Below are positions 44,632 to 53,990 of a stretch of DNA of 64,000 bases, one piece after another (within the stretch, counting starts at the first letter, position 1; every line of letters starts with the position of its first letter). The position numbers and the translations under genes were made by a program. Where the stretch lies: contig JAFEAP010000023.1 of the NCBI GenBank assembly GCA_018266355.1, forward strand, positions 87,758 through 151,757, written 5' to 3'. Below the pieces are notes generated by a model. The model had not been told where the DNA came from. It saw only the letters and a list, made by a program, of their open reading frames with translations, and did not search any database. This DNA comes from Bdellovibrionales bacterium. GTDB lineage: Bacteria > Bdellovibrionota > UBA1018.

Positions 44632-47600
44632 CTAGAAGGACGGGTCGTTCCAGCGACGAACCATCCGGATCAGGTGGTTGTTCCGCTCCGAGATGTAAAG
44701 GTTGCCCGACGAATCGAACGAGAGCCCGTACGGTCCGTTCAGGAGGGCCGAGGTCGAGATCAGACCTTCCTGAGTGCGGTCGAGCGGAGCGCCGCCGCGG
44801 GTCGGCGGGTTCGACGTTTCGTTCGGTCCGACCCGGAGCGTGATCGGTCCGAGCGGATTCGAGCGGTTGTAGCAGGTGACGTTATGGCTGCCTTGTTGGC
44901 CTTGGCCGGGACGTCCGCCCGCGATGCAGAGCTGGTTCGAGTAGGCGGCCAGACCGTAGACCCATCCCGGGCTATTCCCGGAAGGCGTGAGGTACCAGAT
45001 CGTCTGCACGATCGCGTACCCCGCGGTCGCCGCCGGTACCGTCGTGCTGCCGACGGTGACCGAACTCGTCCGGAAGTTCACGTACCGGATGCGGGTCTGG
45101 TTCTGGTCGATCGCGTCCGCGAAGAAGAAGTTTCCGTCGGCCGAGTAGAGCGGGTCCATCACGATCGCGGTCGGGAAGCGGACTTTCGCCGCGCCGGTTT
45201 GGGTCGATCCGTCCGTGACGCCCGCCGTTCCGCAGACGCCGACGATCGGGTTCACGTTCCCGCTCGCGTCGGACTTGAAGATACAGTGATCGCTGCGCGA
45301 GTTGTCCTGGGTGGTGGTGAAGTAGAGATTCGTGCCGTCGCTCGCGATGCTTTCCGGGTTGTTCAAGACGAACGAAGTGCCGTTCGCCGGCCCGGAATAC
45401 GGTTGGCAGCCCGAGGTGTAGTCGCCGAAGAGGGTCGTGACCCGGCCGCCCTGCACGCTCGTGCCGAAGATCGACGTCGTGGTCACGCTCGTGTTCCAAC
45501 CCCGGATCATGCAGTTCGAGTTCGCGCTCGCGTTCGATGCCTGATCCGCGTAGAGCAGGAAGGGCGCTCCCGATTTCGTCACGAGGGCGAGGCCGCGCGG
45601 GCTCGTCATGAAGACGTTCTTCGGGTCTTCGTTCTCGACGGTCGCTCCGCCGGAACCTTTGCCGATAACGGTGTCGACGAGGCCTTTCAGCATGTCGAGC
45701 CGGCGAACCCGCGAGTTGCCCGAGTCGGAGATGTACATCTTCCGGTTCGCGTTATCGAGGATGATCTGGGACGGGTTCGTGAAGAACATGTCCGTCGCCC
45801 CGATCGCCGAATCGCCGAGGTTGCCCGAACGCGCGCGTCCCGCGCCGACGATCGTCGTGATCTGCCCGTTCGCGCTCAGGAAGTCGAAGCTCCGGGCGCG
45901 GTAGTTATTGTAGTCCGCGACGAGGAGGTTCGAGTTCGCCGAATCCACTTCGAGGCCGTAGGCGTGCTGGACGCGGCTGACGTTACCGATGCCGTCGGTG
46001 TTGAATCCCGCGGTTCCGGTGCCGAGTACGAGACCGCCGGTGAGCGCCGGAACTTTCGTGCCGCCCATGTTGTTCACGTCGGTCGCTTCGTTGTTCACGT
46101 AGAGGACCCGGTGCTGATCGTAGTTCGAAACGAAGAAGCCTTTCACGGTCGCGCCGCTGCGGTAGATCGCGAGACCGCGCGGGCTGCGCAGCGTAACCTG
46201 GCCGATCGGAAGGGCGTTCGGCGCCGCCAGCGTGCCGGAGGTGGTCGGGGCGACGGAGTTCGTGTTCGCGTTTCCGAAGAGCGTGATGATCGAGTTCGCC
46301 GGGGCGACGGCGGTCGCCGCGTAATAGACGACGAGCGTATCCTGGCCGGAGCCGAAGTTGAAAGTCGTCGACGGGGTCCCCGTACAGGACGACGAAGCGT
46401 AGAAGTTCCCGGTCGCGTTGTGGGTCATCCGGACGGTGATGGCGGAAGACAGGGGCGAAGCGACCGACGAGGCGTTTTGGGCTTGGACGACGACCATCTG
46501 GCAGTTCGTGTAGAGGAAGTTCGACGGAACCATCACGGTGAGTTTCGTCGGCGTGCCGGCCGCGGCGACCTTCACGGTGTCGGTGCCGTTCGTCAGGCCG
46601 GCCGAAGACATCGTGATCGTCGCCGTCGCGTTCGTGCCGTTCTTGTAATAGACGACGGTCCGGGCGGCGCCCATCGGGATCGAGGTCGACGTTCCGATGC
46701 TCGACGAGCAGTTGAAATCGCTCCACCAGGTTCCCGTACCCGTGCTCGCGAGCGTGATCGGGATCGCCGCTCCGGCGACGACCGGAAGGCTCGAGGCGTT
46801 TTGGGCCTGGACGGTGACCGGGATACACTCGCTCGTCACCGCCGCTTGGGCCGCGTTCACGACGAGTTTCGTGATCGGAGCCGTGCCGGAAGTCCCGACG
46901 GTGGTCGCGGTGCCGGCGGTGTAGGTCCCGCCGACGTCGGTCGCCGTGATCGTGAAAGTATTTCCGGGCGTGAGGCCGCTCGTGAAGAAAGAGGTGGTCG
47001 CGCCGCCGGTCGCGGCCATCCGGACGCGGAAGCCGGCGATTTCGGTCCAATAGATGTTCCCGGCGCCGTCGTCGGTGAGCGCCCACGGTTGGGCCGTGCG
47101 CGCGGCGCCGACCGGTCCGTCCTCGAGGCCCGTGCCCGTCGCTCCGGTCGAAGTCAGGCGACCGGCGACGACCCATCCGTTCAGGTAGTTCGGGCTCGTC
47201 GGGAGCGCGTCCATCTTCTTCACGGAATGGGAGCTGCTGCAGGTCATGTAAAGCCAGCGGTTTCCGGCCCAATTCACGATCCGGAGTCCGACCGGGTTCC
47301 CGCAGACGTGGCTCGTCCCGACCGCGCCGTCGGTATTGGTCGCCGCGTTGTTCGTCGTCGAGTTCGCGATTCCGAAGACGGTCGTGACGAAACCGGTATT
47401 ATCCATCTGCGCGATGCGATGGTTCGCGTAGTCGGCGATATAGAGGAAACCTCCGGCCGAGTCGTAAGCGACTTGCATCGGGGTATCGAGCTTGAATGCG
47501 GTATTGTAGAGGTTGTCCTGGGTGACGCCGTTCGCGCCGTTCCCGATGAGGACGACGAGTTTTCCCGCCGGGATCGTCATTCCGAAGCGGGTGATCGGGC

Positions 47601-50600
47601 TACCCGAGCGGTTCAGGAAGGAAACCGTGTTGTTCAGGTTGTCCGAGATGAACCAGTTGCCCGAACCGTCGTCGGAAATATAGGTCGGCTGGAGTTTCAT
47701 CGCGGTCTGGTCGTCGCTCGGAATCGCGCCGTTCCCGATCGTCGGCGATCCGACGAGCGTGCAGATCTTTCCGCCGCTCGTCGCGACGGATCCGTTCGCG
47801 AGGGTATTGCACTCGTTCGAGAAGAGGTTCACTTCGACGTTCCAGCTCTGGGTCACCGACTCGGAACCGTCGCTCACCGTGACCGAGATCGTGTGGGCCC
47901 CGAGAATCTTCGGGAAGTTCTGCGAGTCGAGGCCGGCCGGATCGAGGGCCGGCGAGAACGTCGTGCTGCTGCCGCCAGTCGGGAGCATCGCGGTGACCGT
48001 CGTGCCGTCGATCGCCCAGGTATAGGTGAGGGTATCGCCGGAGTTCAGGTCCGACGAGGAAACGGCGAAGCCGAGGGTCGACGCGACGTTCATCTTGTAG
48101 GTCGTCGCCGGATCCGGCGACGACGAGTCGATCGTCGGCGGCGCGTTTCGTCGGACGTTCCACTGGCAGAACGCGGTATTCGCGTATTGGTCGGTCACCA
48201 CGCCTTTATAGACGTAGTCCCCGACGGGGAGCGAGCCCGCCGAAAGCGAGAAGCTCGGCGTGGTGAAACCCGGCTGTTGGGTTCCGTTCTTCTGCCAGGA
48301 GTAGGTCAGCGCCGTTCCGGTGGCCGCGACGTTCAGGGTTTGGTTGCTCTGGGCGCCGGCGGACTGGACGACGACCGTCGAGCCCGTCGACGGCGTGCAC
48401 GCCGTGATTTGGACGGTATTCGGATCGTCGACTCCGAACGTCCAGCTGCAGCTGCCGGCGTCGTAGGAATCGTCGAAGTCGACGGAAACCGACTGGGTCG
48501 GGCCGACCTGCGAGAGCGTCGGATGGAAGGTCGTGACGCTCGTATTACCCACGGTGTTCACCGGGGTAAAGAGAGTCGAGCTCGTCACGCCGTTGAACCG
48601 CCAGACGAAATTCGTCAGGGAGTCGCCGTCCGAATCGCCCGCGTTCGCGGTGAAATCTCGCGTCGAGCTGTAGGGCATCGAGGCCGGGTTCGCGGCCGGA
48701 GTCTGGGAGACGCAAGTCGGAACGCGGTTCTTCGTCACGGTCCACGTCCGCGTCGTCGGAGCCGTGAGGCCGTTGTCGAGCGTGGCGGTCAGGGAGTTCG
48801 TGCCCGGAGCGTTCAGGAGATCCGAAGACAGGACGGAGATGAAGTTCGTTCCGGAGATCGGCGAACCGTTCAGCGACCAGGAAATCGCGCAGGAGGAATC
48901 GTTCGGAACTACGCCGAAGGTCGTCGAGGTCGTTCCGGCGTTCGCGACCTTCACGGTCGAGGAGGACGGAAGCGCCGAGGAAACCGCGCAGTTGTTCACG
49001 ACGCCGACCGTCCACGAGCAGCTCGCGCTGTCGTAGCCGTCGGAAATATTCGCGGCGATCGAGTTCGAGCCGACGAAACCCGAGTTAGGGGTGAAGGCGG
49101 CCGCCGTCTGGTTTCCGGCGCTCGAGATGTTGAAGAAGGTCGGGTTCGCGGCGGATCCGTTCCGCGTCCAGCTGTAGCTGAGCGTATCGCCGTCCGCGTT
49201 TCCGGCGTTCGCGGTGAGCGTCACCGTCCCGCCCACGCCGATCGTGGTGCCGGTCGAGGCCGGGGTTTGGGACGAGCAGGTCGGCGGCTGGTTCTTCGTC
49301 ACGGTCCACGTGCGCGTCGCCGAGCTGAATCCGTTCGAAACCGTGGCGACGAGCGTGTTCGTCGCCGGAGCGTCGGAGAAAGTAGAGGAGAGGACCGAGT
49401 TGAAGGCGCTCGTGCCGGAGATCGGCGAACCGTTCAGCGACCAGGAGATCGTACAGGAGGCGTCGTTCGGGACCGCCACGAAGGAATTCGCCGTCCCCGC
49501 CGCGTAGGCGACTTTCAAGCTCGCGCTCGAGGGCGTGGCCGAGGCGACCGCGCACGTCGGGACGACCGAAACGGACCAGCTGCAAGCCGTCGTGTCGTAT
49601 CCGTCGGAGATGTTCATCTGGACGTTGTTCGTTCCGACGTAGCTCGAATTCGGGCTGAACGTCGCCTGGGAGTTCCCGCTGCCGTTCACGACGACGAAGA
49701 TACCCGGATCGACGGCGCTCCCGTTGTCTTTCCACGAGTAGGTGAGCGGATCGGAGTTCAGGTCGGTCGCGTTGCCGGTTAGGACGAGCGAACCGCCGAC
49801 CCCGAGCGTGGTGCCCGTCGCGGCCGGGGTTTGGGACGCGCAGCTTGGCGGCGAGTTTTTCACGACCGTCCACGTCTTCGTATCGGTGCTCGTGCCGTTC
49901 GTGGCGGTCACCTGGAGGATGTTCGCGCCGATGAGGAGGTCTCCGGAGCCGACGTAGTAGTTCGCGCCGGTCGCGCCCGAGATCGGGGTTCCGTTCAGCG
50001 ACCACGAAAAGAGGCATCCCGAGCTCGCCGCGGCCTGGAAGTTCGTCGAAGTCGCGGAATTGAAGGCGACCCGGACTTGGCCGGCGTTCGACGGAGTCGT
50101 CGAGGAGATCGAGCAGCTGCCGGCGACGCCGACCGACCAAGTGCAGGCCGTGGTGTCGATCCCGTCGCTCACGTTCATCGAGATCTGGTTCGATCCGAGG
50201 TAGGCGACCGTCGGGTTGAAAGTGGCTTGGGACTGGCCGACGCCGTTGAAGACGTTCAGCTCGGAGGTCGGCGCCGTCGCTCCGTTCACCTTCCACGCGA
50301 AGCTGAGCGTGTCGGAATCCGCGTCCGAGGCGGCGCCGGTCATGACGAGGGAGCCGCCCGGGCTCATCGAGTTTCCGGTGGTGGCCGGAGTCTGCGTACC
50401 GCAGGTGGGAGCGCTGTTCTTGTAAATCGTCCAGGTCTTCGTCGTCGAGCCGGCGGTCGCGACGAGCACGTTATTGCCCGCGGTGAGGGAACTCGAGAGG
50501 ATCGTCACCGACGTGCCCGTCGTGCTCGTGATCGTCGAGCCGTTCAGTTTGAACGTCGCCGCGCAATCCTTCGTCGTGCCGAGTCCGACGGAGAAGGTGG

Positions 50601-50823
50601 ACGCCGTCGTGCCGACGGACGAAACTTTCAGCGTGCTCGAGACGGTAGGAGAAGTCGTCGTGATCATGCACGTGCCTTCGCCGTCGCCGGTCGCGGGGAT
50701 GCTCGCGAAATCGAAACCGGACCCGCCGCCGCAGCCCGCGAGGAGCGCGGACGTGGCGGAGAAGAGAATGAATTTAGGATTTATCTTTCCTAAATTTTTT
50801 AAACTCTTCATAAAGAAAAACAT
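44632..50823 (-). CDS. Giant surface lipoprotein with tandem Ig-like domains and an interrupted NHL-type propeller
   Basis: This is a 2063-residue lipoprotein. The signal ends in the lipobox LLAG with Cys31 (Cys27 if the second Met is the start), followed by GGG. Residues 52-1002 are five tandem units of about 185-195 residues, each of two Ig-like domains with conserved C.W, TWTV.KN..P.C..QTPA and W.V motifs. From about 1003 an NHL-type propeller begins (blades such as LYIADYANHRIAQMD and MYISDSGNSRVRRLD). It is broken at about 1316-1532 by two inserted Ig-like domains (CIPVTVQAQNASS, CQMVVVQAQNASS) and then continues to the end. Probably surface-exposed and adhesive or carbohydrate-binding. 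No export or sortase partner is visible. Confidence 0.8.
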   Translation of the reverse strand: MFFFMKSLKNLGKINPKFILFSATSALLAGCGGGSGFDFASIPATGDGEGTCMITTTSPTVSSTLKVSSVGTTASTFSVGLGTTKDCAATFKLNGSTITSTTGTSVTILSSSLTAGNNVLVATAGSTTKTWTIYKNSAPTCGTQTPATTGNSMSPGGSLVMTGAASDADSDTLSFAWKVNGATAPTSELNVFNGVGQSQATFNPTVAYLGSNQISMNVSDGIDTTACTWSVGVAGSCSISSTTPSNAGQVRVAFNSATSTNFQAAASSGCLFSWSLNGTPISGATGANYYVGSGDLLIGANILQVTATNGTSTDTKTWTVVKNSPPSCASQTPAATGTTLGVGGSLVLTGNATDLNSDPLTYSWKDNGSAVDPGIFVVVNGSGNSQATFSPNSSYVGTNNVQMNISDGYDTTACSWSVSVVPTCAVASATPSSASLKVAYAAGTANSFVAVPNDASCTISWSLNGSPISGTSAFNSVLSSTFSDAPATNTLVATVSNGFSSATRTWTVTKNQPPTCSSQTPASTGTTIGVGGTVTLTANAGNADGDTLSYSWTRNGSAANPTFFNISSAGNQTAAAFTPNSGFVGSNSIAANISDGYDSASCSWTVGVVNNCAVSSALPSSSTVKVANAGTTSTTFGVVPNDSSCAISWSLNGSPISGTNFISVLSSDLLNAPGTNSLTATLDNGLTAPTTRTWTVTKNRVPTCVSQTPAANPASMPYSSTRDFTANAGDSDGDSLTNFVWRFNGVTSSTLFTPVNTVGNTSVTTFHPTLSQVGPTQSVSVDFDDSYDAGSCSWTFGVDDPNTVQITACTPSTGSTVVVQSAGAQSNQTLNVAATGTALTYSWQKNGTQQPGFTTPSFSLSAGSLPVGDYVYKGVVTDQYANTAFCQWNVRRNAPPTIDSSSPDPATTYKMNVASTLGFAVSSSDLNSGDTLTYTWAIDGTTVTAMLPTGGSSTTFSPALDPAGLDSQNFPKILGAHTISVTVSDGSESVTQSWNVEVNLFSNECNTLANGSVATSGGKICTLVGSPTIGNGAIPSDDQTAMKLQPTYISDDGSGNWFISDNLNNTVSFLNRSGSPITRFGMTIPAGKLVVLIGNGANGVTQDNLYNTAFKLDTPMQVAYDSAGGFLYIADYANHRIAQMDNTGFVTTVFGIANSTTNNAATNTDGAVGTSHVCGNPVGLRIVNWAGNRWLYMTCSSSHSVKKMDALPTSPNYLNGWVVAGRLTSTGATGTGLEDGPVGAARTAQPWALTDDGAGNIYWTEIAGFRVRMAATGGATTSFFTSGLTPGNTFTITATDVGGTYTAGTATTVGTSGTAPITKLVVNAAQAAVTSECIPVTVQAQNASSLPVVAGAAIPITLASTGTGTWWSDFNCSSSIGTSTSIPMGAARTVVYYKNGTNATATITMSSAGLTNGTDTVKVAAAGTPTKLTVMVPSNFLYTNCQMVVVQAQNASSVASPLSSAITVRMTHNATGNFYASSSCTGTPSTTFNFGSGQDTLVVYYAATAVAPANSIITLFGNANTNSVAPTTSGTLAAPNALPIGQVTLRSPRGLAIYRSGATVKGFFVSNYDQHRVLYVNNEATDVNNMGGTKVPALTGGLVLGTGTAGFNTDGIGNVSRVQHAYGLEVDSANSNLLVADYNNYRARSFDFLSANGQITTIVGAGRARSGNLGDSAIGATDMFFTNPSQIILDNANRKMYISDSGNSRVRRLDMLKGLVDTVIGKGSGGATVENEDPKNVFMTSPRGLALVTKSGAPFLLYADQASNASANSNCMIRGWNTSVTTTSIFGTSVQGGRVTTLFGDYTSGCQPYSGPANGTSFVLNNPESIASDGTNLYFTTTQDNSRSDHCIFKSDASGNVNPIVGVCGTAGVTDGSTQTGAAKVRFPTAIVMDPLYSADGNFFFADAIDQNQTRIRYVNFRTSSVTVGSTTVPAATAGYAIVQTIWYLTPSGNSPGWVYGLAAYSNQLCIAGGRPGQGQQGSHNVTCYNRSNPLGPITLRVGPNETSNPPTRGGAPLDRTQEGLISTSALLNGPYGLSFDSSGNLYISERNNHLIRMVRRWNDPSF
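47818..50670 (-). repeat. Five tandem Ig-like units in the giant lipoprotein
   Basis: Residues 52-236, 237-423, 424-611, 612-807 and 808-1002 repeat the same layout; units 2-4 share GTPISG/GSPISGT, TWTVTKN.PP.C.SQTPA and WSLNGSPISG almost word for word. The DNA repeats are diverged but recognisable, consistent with duplication and drift rather than recent copying. Confidence 0.7.
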
Positions 50824-50869
50824 AGAATTCTATCTTCCCACGTTCTTAGAGCGTTTCAATCTGTGTCTC

Positions 50870-50893
50870 GGCGGACCCGGTGAGGGTCCCGCC
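50870..50893 (-). terminator. Hairpin after the motor operon
   Basis: GGCGGACCC (50870-50878) pairs with GGGTCCCGCC (50884-50893) with one bulged base and a 5-base loop. On the minus strand it follows the barrel gene stop but lacks a good T-tract, so termination is only likely. Confidence 0.4.
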
Positions 50894-50897
50894 TTCG

Positions 50898-51473
50898 TTA
50901 AAATTTCAGGCTGATTCCGACGGAAGTGTTCATTTCCGAGCCGGTCGATCCCCGGGCTCCATTCAGTTTCAAGTAACGAAAAAGCGCGTTCAGGTTCATC
51001 GTTTCGTTCAACACGCGTTCGAGTCCGACGGCGACGCCGAATCCGGTATAGGTCGTTTGGACGGACTGGAAGTTCCGTTGGTTGAACGTCGCGCCGATGT
51101 ACGGGCGCCAGAGCTGTTCGAGTTCGATCTTCGTGCCTTCGCCCGAAGCTTCGACCGGTCCCGAAAAAGTGAGCGGATAAAAGTTCATTCCGAGGTCGAG
51201 GCCCGACCCCGAGTCGCCGGAGACGAGCTTCGAGAAGTAGACCGTGTAGCCTAGCGCGAGCTCGAAGCGCGGGGTGATCGCACGACGGAAGTTCAAGGAG
51301 TAGAGGCCGAGGCCGGAATTGGATCCGGATCCCGTGCTCGTCTTCGCCGTGAAGCTGTAAAAGCCGAAGCCGAGGTCGAACTTGTTCGCTCCGGCCCGCG
51401 CGTTCGCGGACGAGAGGACGAGACCGGCGAGGGTAAAAAGCGCGATGCGGAAGGGGTCAGGCCGCTTTGCCAT
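50898..51473 (-). CDS. Outer-membrane beta-barrel protein at the end of the motor operon
   Basis: The 191-residue protein has a signal peptide (ALFTLAGLVLSSANARA) and about eight amphipathic strands (FDLGFGFYSF, GLGLYSLNFRRAI, FELALGYTVYFS, RPYIGATFNQRNF, MNLNALFRYLKL), ending GISLKF with the terminal Phe expected of barrel proteins. It overlaps the FliF/FliG-like gene by 17 bases, so it belongs to the same operon. In that context it may form the outer-membrane end of a trans-envelope machine. Small barrels of this type are hard to assign, so the connection rests on gene order. Confidence 0.75.
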   Translation of the reverse strand: MAKRPDPFRIALFTLAGLVLSSANARAGANKFDLGFGFYSFTAKTSTGSGSNSGLGLYSLNFRRAITPRFELALGYTVYFSKLVSGDSGSGLDLGMNFYPLTFSGPVEASGEGTKIELEQLWRPYIGATFNQRNFQSVQTTYTGFGVAVGLERVLNETMNLNALFRYLKLNGARGSTGSEMNTSVGISLKF

Positions 51474-53214
51474 GGGTCTCCAGATCGATCGCCTCGTCCG
51501 ACTCTTCTTCCTGCGCTCCCCCGCCGTTTCCGTGCAGGAGCGCGTCGATCTCGCTCTGTTTCGCGAGCATGTACTTCTTGAACTGACGGGCGATGCTCTC
51601 GCGCATTTCGCCGACGCGTTCCTTCTCGGGATTCGACTGGTCGAGGTGCTTGATCGTCTCCATGAGGAGGAAGCTCTGCTTCTCGCCGAGGAAGCTTTGG
51701 ATCTTGCGGCGGCTCACCCGGTCGACGTTGAAGAGCGCGAGCGCCCACTGGTCGGGAGTGACGCGCGGGCAGAACTCCTTCAGGAGGTCCGCGCCTTCGT
51801 CGAAGATCGCGTAGAACGGGGGACGCGAGCGGTGGATGAGCGAATCCGGCTTCGAGGCGAGGTAGATCTCGCGCTCTTCCTCGGTCGAGGCGACCTTCAG
51901 GTAATCGATGAGCTCGGATTCGGCCTTCTGCTTACGGAAGTCTTCGAGCTCGCCGAGCGCGCGGAGTTCGGTCGCGTTCCGGGAGATCTCTTCGATCTTC
52001 TCGGCCTTCATTTCCGCGAGCCGCATCGACGGATCGAGGAGATCCGCCCACGCCCCCGGGAACGCCTTGCGCGCGGCGGAAATCGCCACGTTCTTCGGCA
52101 GGTAGGAAAGGATGGTCATCGAGATGTCCCGCGGGTAGGTGCGGAGGAAGTCCGGGATCATGGAACCCAAGCGCCAAACCTTGATCGTCATCTCTTCGAG
52201 CGCGCGGGACCGTCCGGTCGCCGGCTCGCGGACGAGGCGTTGCATCAGCTCGATCTCTTCCATCGAGATCATGCCGGGGGCGTTCAAGGCCTTGAACCAG
52301 CAGTCGGTCGAACCGAGCGCGTAGAGTTTCGTCTGGATCGGGAGCGGGAGTTCCGAGAGGAGCGCGCCGAGGCCGGAGGGATTCCGCTCGCCGTAGTCCT
52401 CGAGGACGATCATCGAGTGGAGGGTCGGGAACGTCGGGTGCTTCGCGAGCAGGTCGACGAACTTCGTCATGAGTTCGCGCGCGCGGATCGGGTCGTTCAC
52501 CTGGACGCCGCCGCGGACGGTGGTCGAACTCGATTCGCCCCGGCCTCCCGTCGAAACGGGGCTCGGCATCGCGCCCATCGCGCCGATCGACGCTCCGCCG
52601 CCGGAAGCGGCAGCGGTTTTCTGCTCCTTCAGCGCGGTCGTGAGTTTGGCGACGCCGGTGCGCTGGATGAGGAAGAAGCCGAAGAGGAAGAGTAGGGCGA
52701 TGCCGACGGCGATCGTCGGATAGACCCACTTCTCGCTCGAAGTCGTCCAGTTCCGGAAATTGAACTGGACCTCGTCGCGGGCCGGGACGAGGTGAAGGGT
52801 CTTCATGAGGGAATCCTTCACTTCGGCGACTTCGTTGTCGCTGAGCGCGGTCGAAAGCGAGACGGCGACGGAAATCTTCGTCGTCCGGGAAATGAGCTGG
52901 GTCAGGGGAACTTGGGGATCGTCCCACTCGTCCTGGATGTCCTCGCTCGAGGAGTCGAAGTACGGGAGTTCGTCGGTCGGCGCATTCTTCGCGCTCGACC
53001 GGCGGAGGGGATCGACGCTGACCGTGACGAGGAACGGGCGGTCGGGGAACCGCGCCTTCAGGTAGACGCTCGCGTTGTCGCGGAGGCTGTCCTCGAGTTC
53101 GGCGACCCGGGGGTGTTTCGCGATCGGTTCCGACCGCGCGGATTCGGTGCCGGCGAAAATTCCCGTGATCGCAAGCGCGAGGGCGGCGAGGGGAGCGAGT
53201 TTACCGATTTTCAT
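51457..53214 (-). CDS. FliF-FliG-like rotor fusion protein
   Basis: The 585-residue protein has a signal peptide (1-28) and a periplasmic domain whose end (about 108-155) follows FliF: TTKISVAVSL, then LSDNEVAEVKDSL, then ARDEVQFNF, compare FliF K.LSVAV...LS.EE...IK..V......RGD.V.V. A membrane helix (164-184) and a linker lead to a cytoplasmic helical part (about 245-460) like FliG N/M domains. Residues about 465-552 follow FliG C: FYAIFDEGADLLKEFC, DQWALALFNVDRVSRRKIQSFL, GEMRESIARQFKKYM. It is coupled to motB (ATGA overlap). I infer an MS-ring/C-ring substitute that a MotA stator would drive. The N-terminal ring-building part of FliF is absent. Confidence 0.75.
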   Translation of the reverse strand: MKIGKLAPLAALALAITGIFAGTESARSEPIAKHPRVAELEDSLRDNASVYLKARFPDRPFLVTVSVDPLRRSSAKNAPTDELPYFDSSSEDIQDEWDDPQVPLTQLISRTTKISVAVSLSTALSDNEVAEVKDSLMKTLHLVPARDEVQFNFRNWTTSSEKWVYPTIAVGIALLFLFGFFLIQRTGVAKLTTALKEQKTAAASGGGASIGAMGAMPSPVSTGGRGESSSTTVRGGVQVNDPIRARELMTKFVDLLAKHPTFPTLHSMIVLEDYGERNPSGLGALLSELPLPIQTKLYALGSTDCWFKALNAPGMISMEEIELMQRLVREPATGRSRALEEMTIKVWRLGSMIPDFLRTYPRDISMTILSYLPKNVAISAARKAFPGAWADLLDPSMRLAEMKAEKIEEISRNATELRALGELEDFRKQKAESELIDYLKVASTEEEREIYLASKPDSLIHRSRPPFYAIFDEGADLLKEFCPRVTPDQWALALFNVDRVSRRKIQSFLGEKQSFLLMETIKHLDQSNPEKERVGEMRESIARQFKKYMLAKQSEIDALLHGNGGGAQEEESDEAIDLETHGKAA

Positions 53215-53990
53215 GACTTCTCCTTTTCGAGGTGCGGGACTTCGGGCACCACGGGCTCGACGACGAGCACGACTTTACGGGAAAGGGGGTTGCCCTTCGA
53301 TTTTCCGACGCGAGGCTCGGCGGAAGCGAGTTTCCGGATTTCGCGGTCCATCTCTCCGTTGCCGGAGATCCGCATGCGGTTCAGCGGGATGCCCGCGTGC
53401 TGGAGCACGCGCATCGCCGCCACGGCGCGGAGGGCGGAGAGTTCGAGGTTGTCTTCGTACTTGCGTCCTTCGCGGATGGATTTTTCGCGGTCGACCTTCA
53501 CGTCGTCGGTGAAGGCTTTGATCACGAGGTTGTTGCCGCCGGCGTACCGGATATAGTGATCGACGAAACGGTGGAGGGAGACTTCGCCCTCCTTCGTGAC
53601 TTTCGTCTTTCCGAAGTCGAAGAACGAAACCGCCGGGAATTCGATGAGGATCCGCGAGCCGACTTCGTGCGGGACGCCGCCCCAGCTCTTCATCGTGGCT
53701 TCGTCGATCGAGGCGGAGTCGACCACCGGGCCGACGTTCAGATGGGGTTCCTGCTTGCCGTAGTCGTGGCTCGCGTCGCTCGCCTTCGCGCCGAGCTCGG
53801 CGAGAAGCGCGGTTTGGAGCTTGCGCGACTCGGTCGTGGCTTTTTGGTTCACGTTGAAGAAGAGGATGAAGAACGTGAGGAGGAGGGTCACCATGTCCCC
53901 GTAGGAGATGGCCCAGCTTCCCTCCGCGTCGACTTCTTCTTCGTGAAAGGCCCGGCGTTTCGCGCCCGGACCGTTACGGTGCTCCCTCAC
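53211..53990 (-). CDS. MotB-like stator protein
   Basis: The 259-residue protein has a single membrane helix with the proton-carrying Asp32 (SYGDMVTLLLTFFILFF), at the same number as in Escherichia coli MotB, and a C-terminal OmpA-like domain (about 90-240): FFDFGKTKVTKEGEVSLHRF, then NLELSALRAVAAMRVLQHAG and SGNGEMDREI, ending NPLSRKVVLVVE. That domain grips peptidoglycan. It overlaps motA (ATGA) and the rotor-like gene (ATGA). Together with MotA it should form an ion-driven stator. It could be proton- or sodium-driven; the sequence does not decide. Confidence 0.92.
   Translation of the reverse strand: MREHRNGPGAKRRAFHEEEVDAEGSWAISYGDMVTLLLTFFILFFNVNQKATTESRKLQTALLAELGAKASDASHDYGKQEPHLNVGPVVDSASIDEATMKSWGGVPHEVGSRILIEFPAVSFFDFGKTKVTKEGEVSLHRFVDHYIRYAGGNNLVIKAFTDDVKVDREKSIREGRKYEDNLELSALRAVAAMRVLQHAGIPLNRMRISGNGEMDREIRKLASAEPRVGKSKGNPLSRKVVLVVEPVVPEVPHLEKEKS

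Noticed and set aside
44674..49782. Very long plus-strand open frame opposite the giant lipoprotein
   Set aside because: It is Arg/Gly/Asp-rich with no domain, and the minus strand has a lipobox, repeated domains and propeller motifs. High GC removes stops on the antisense strand.
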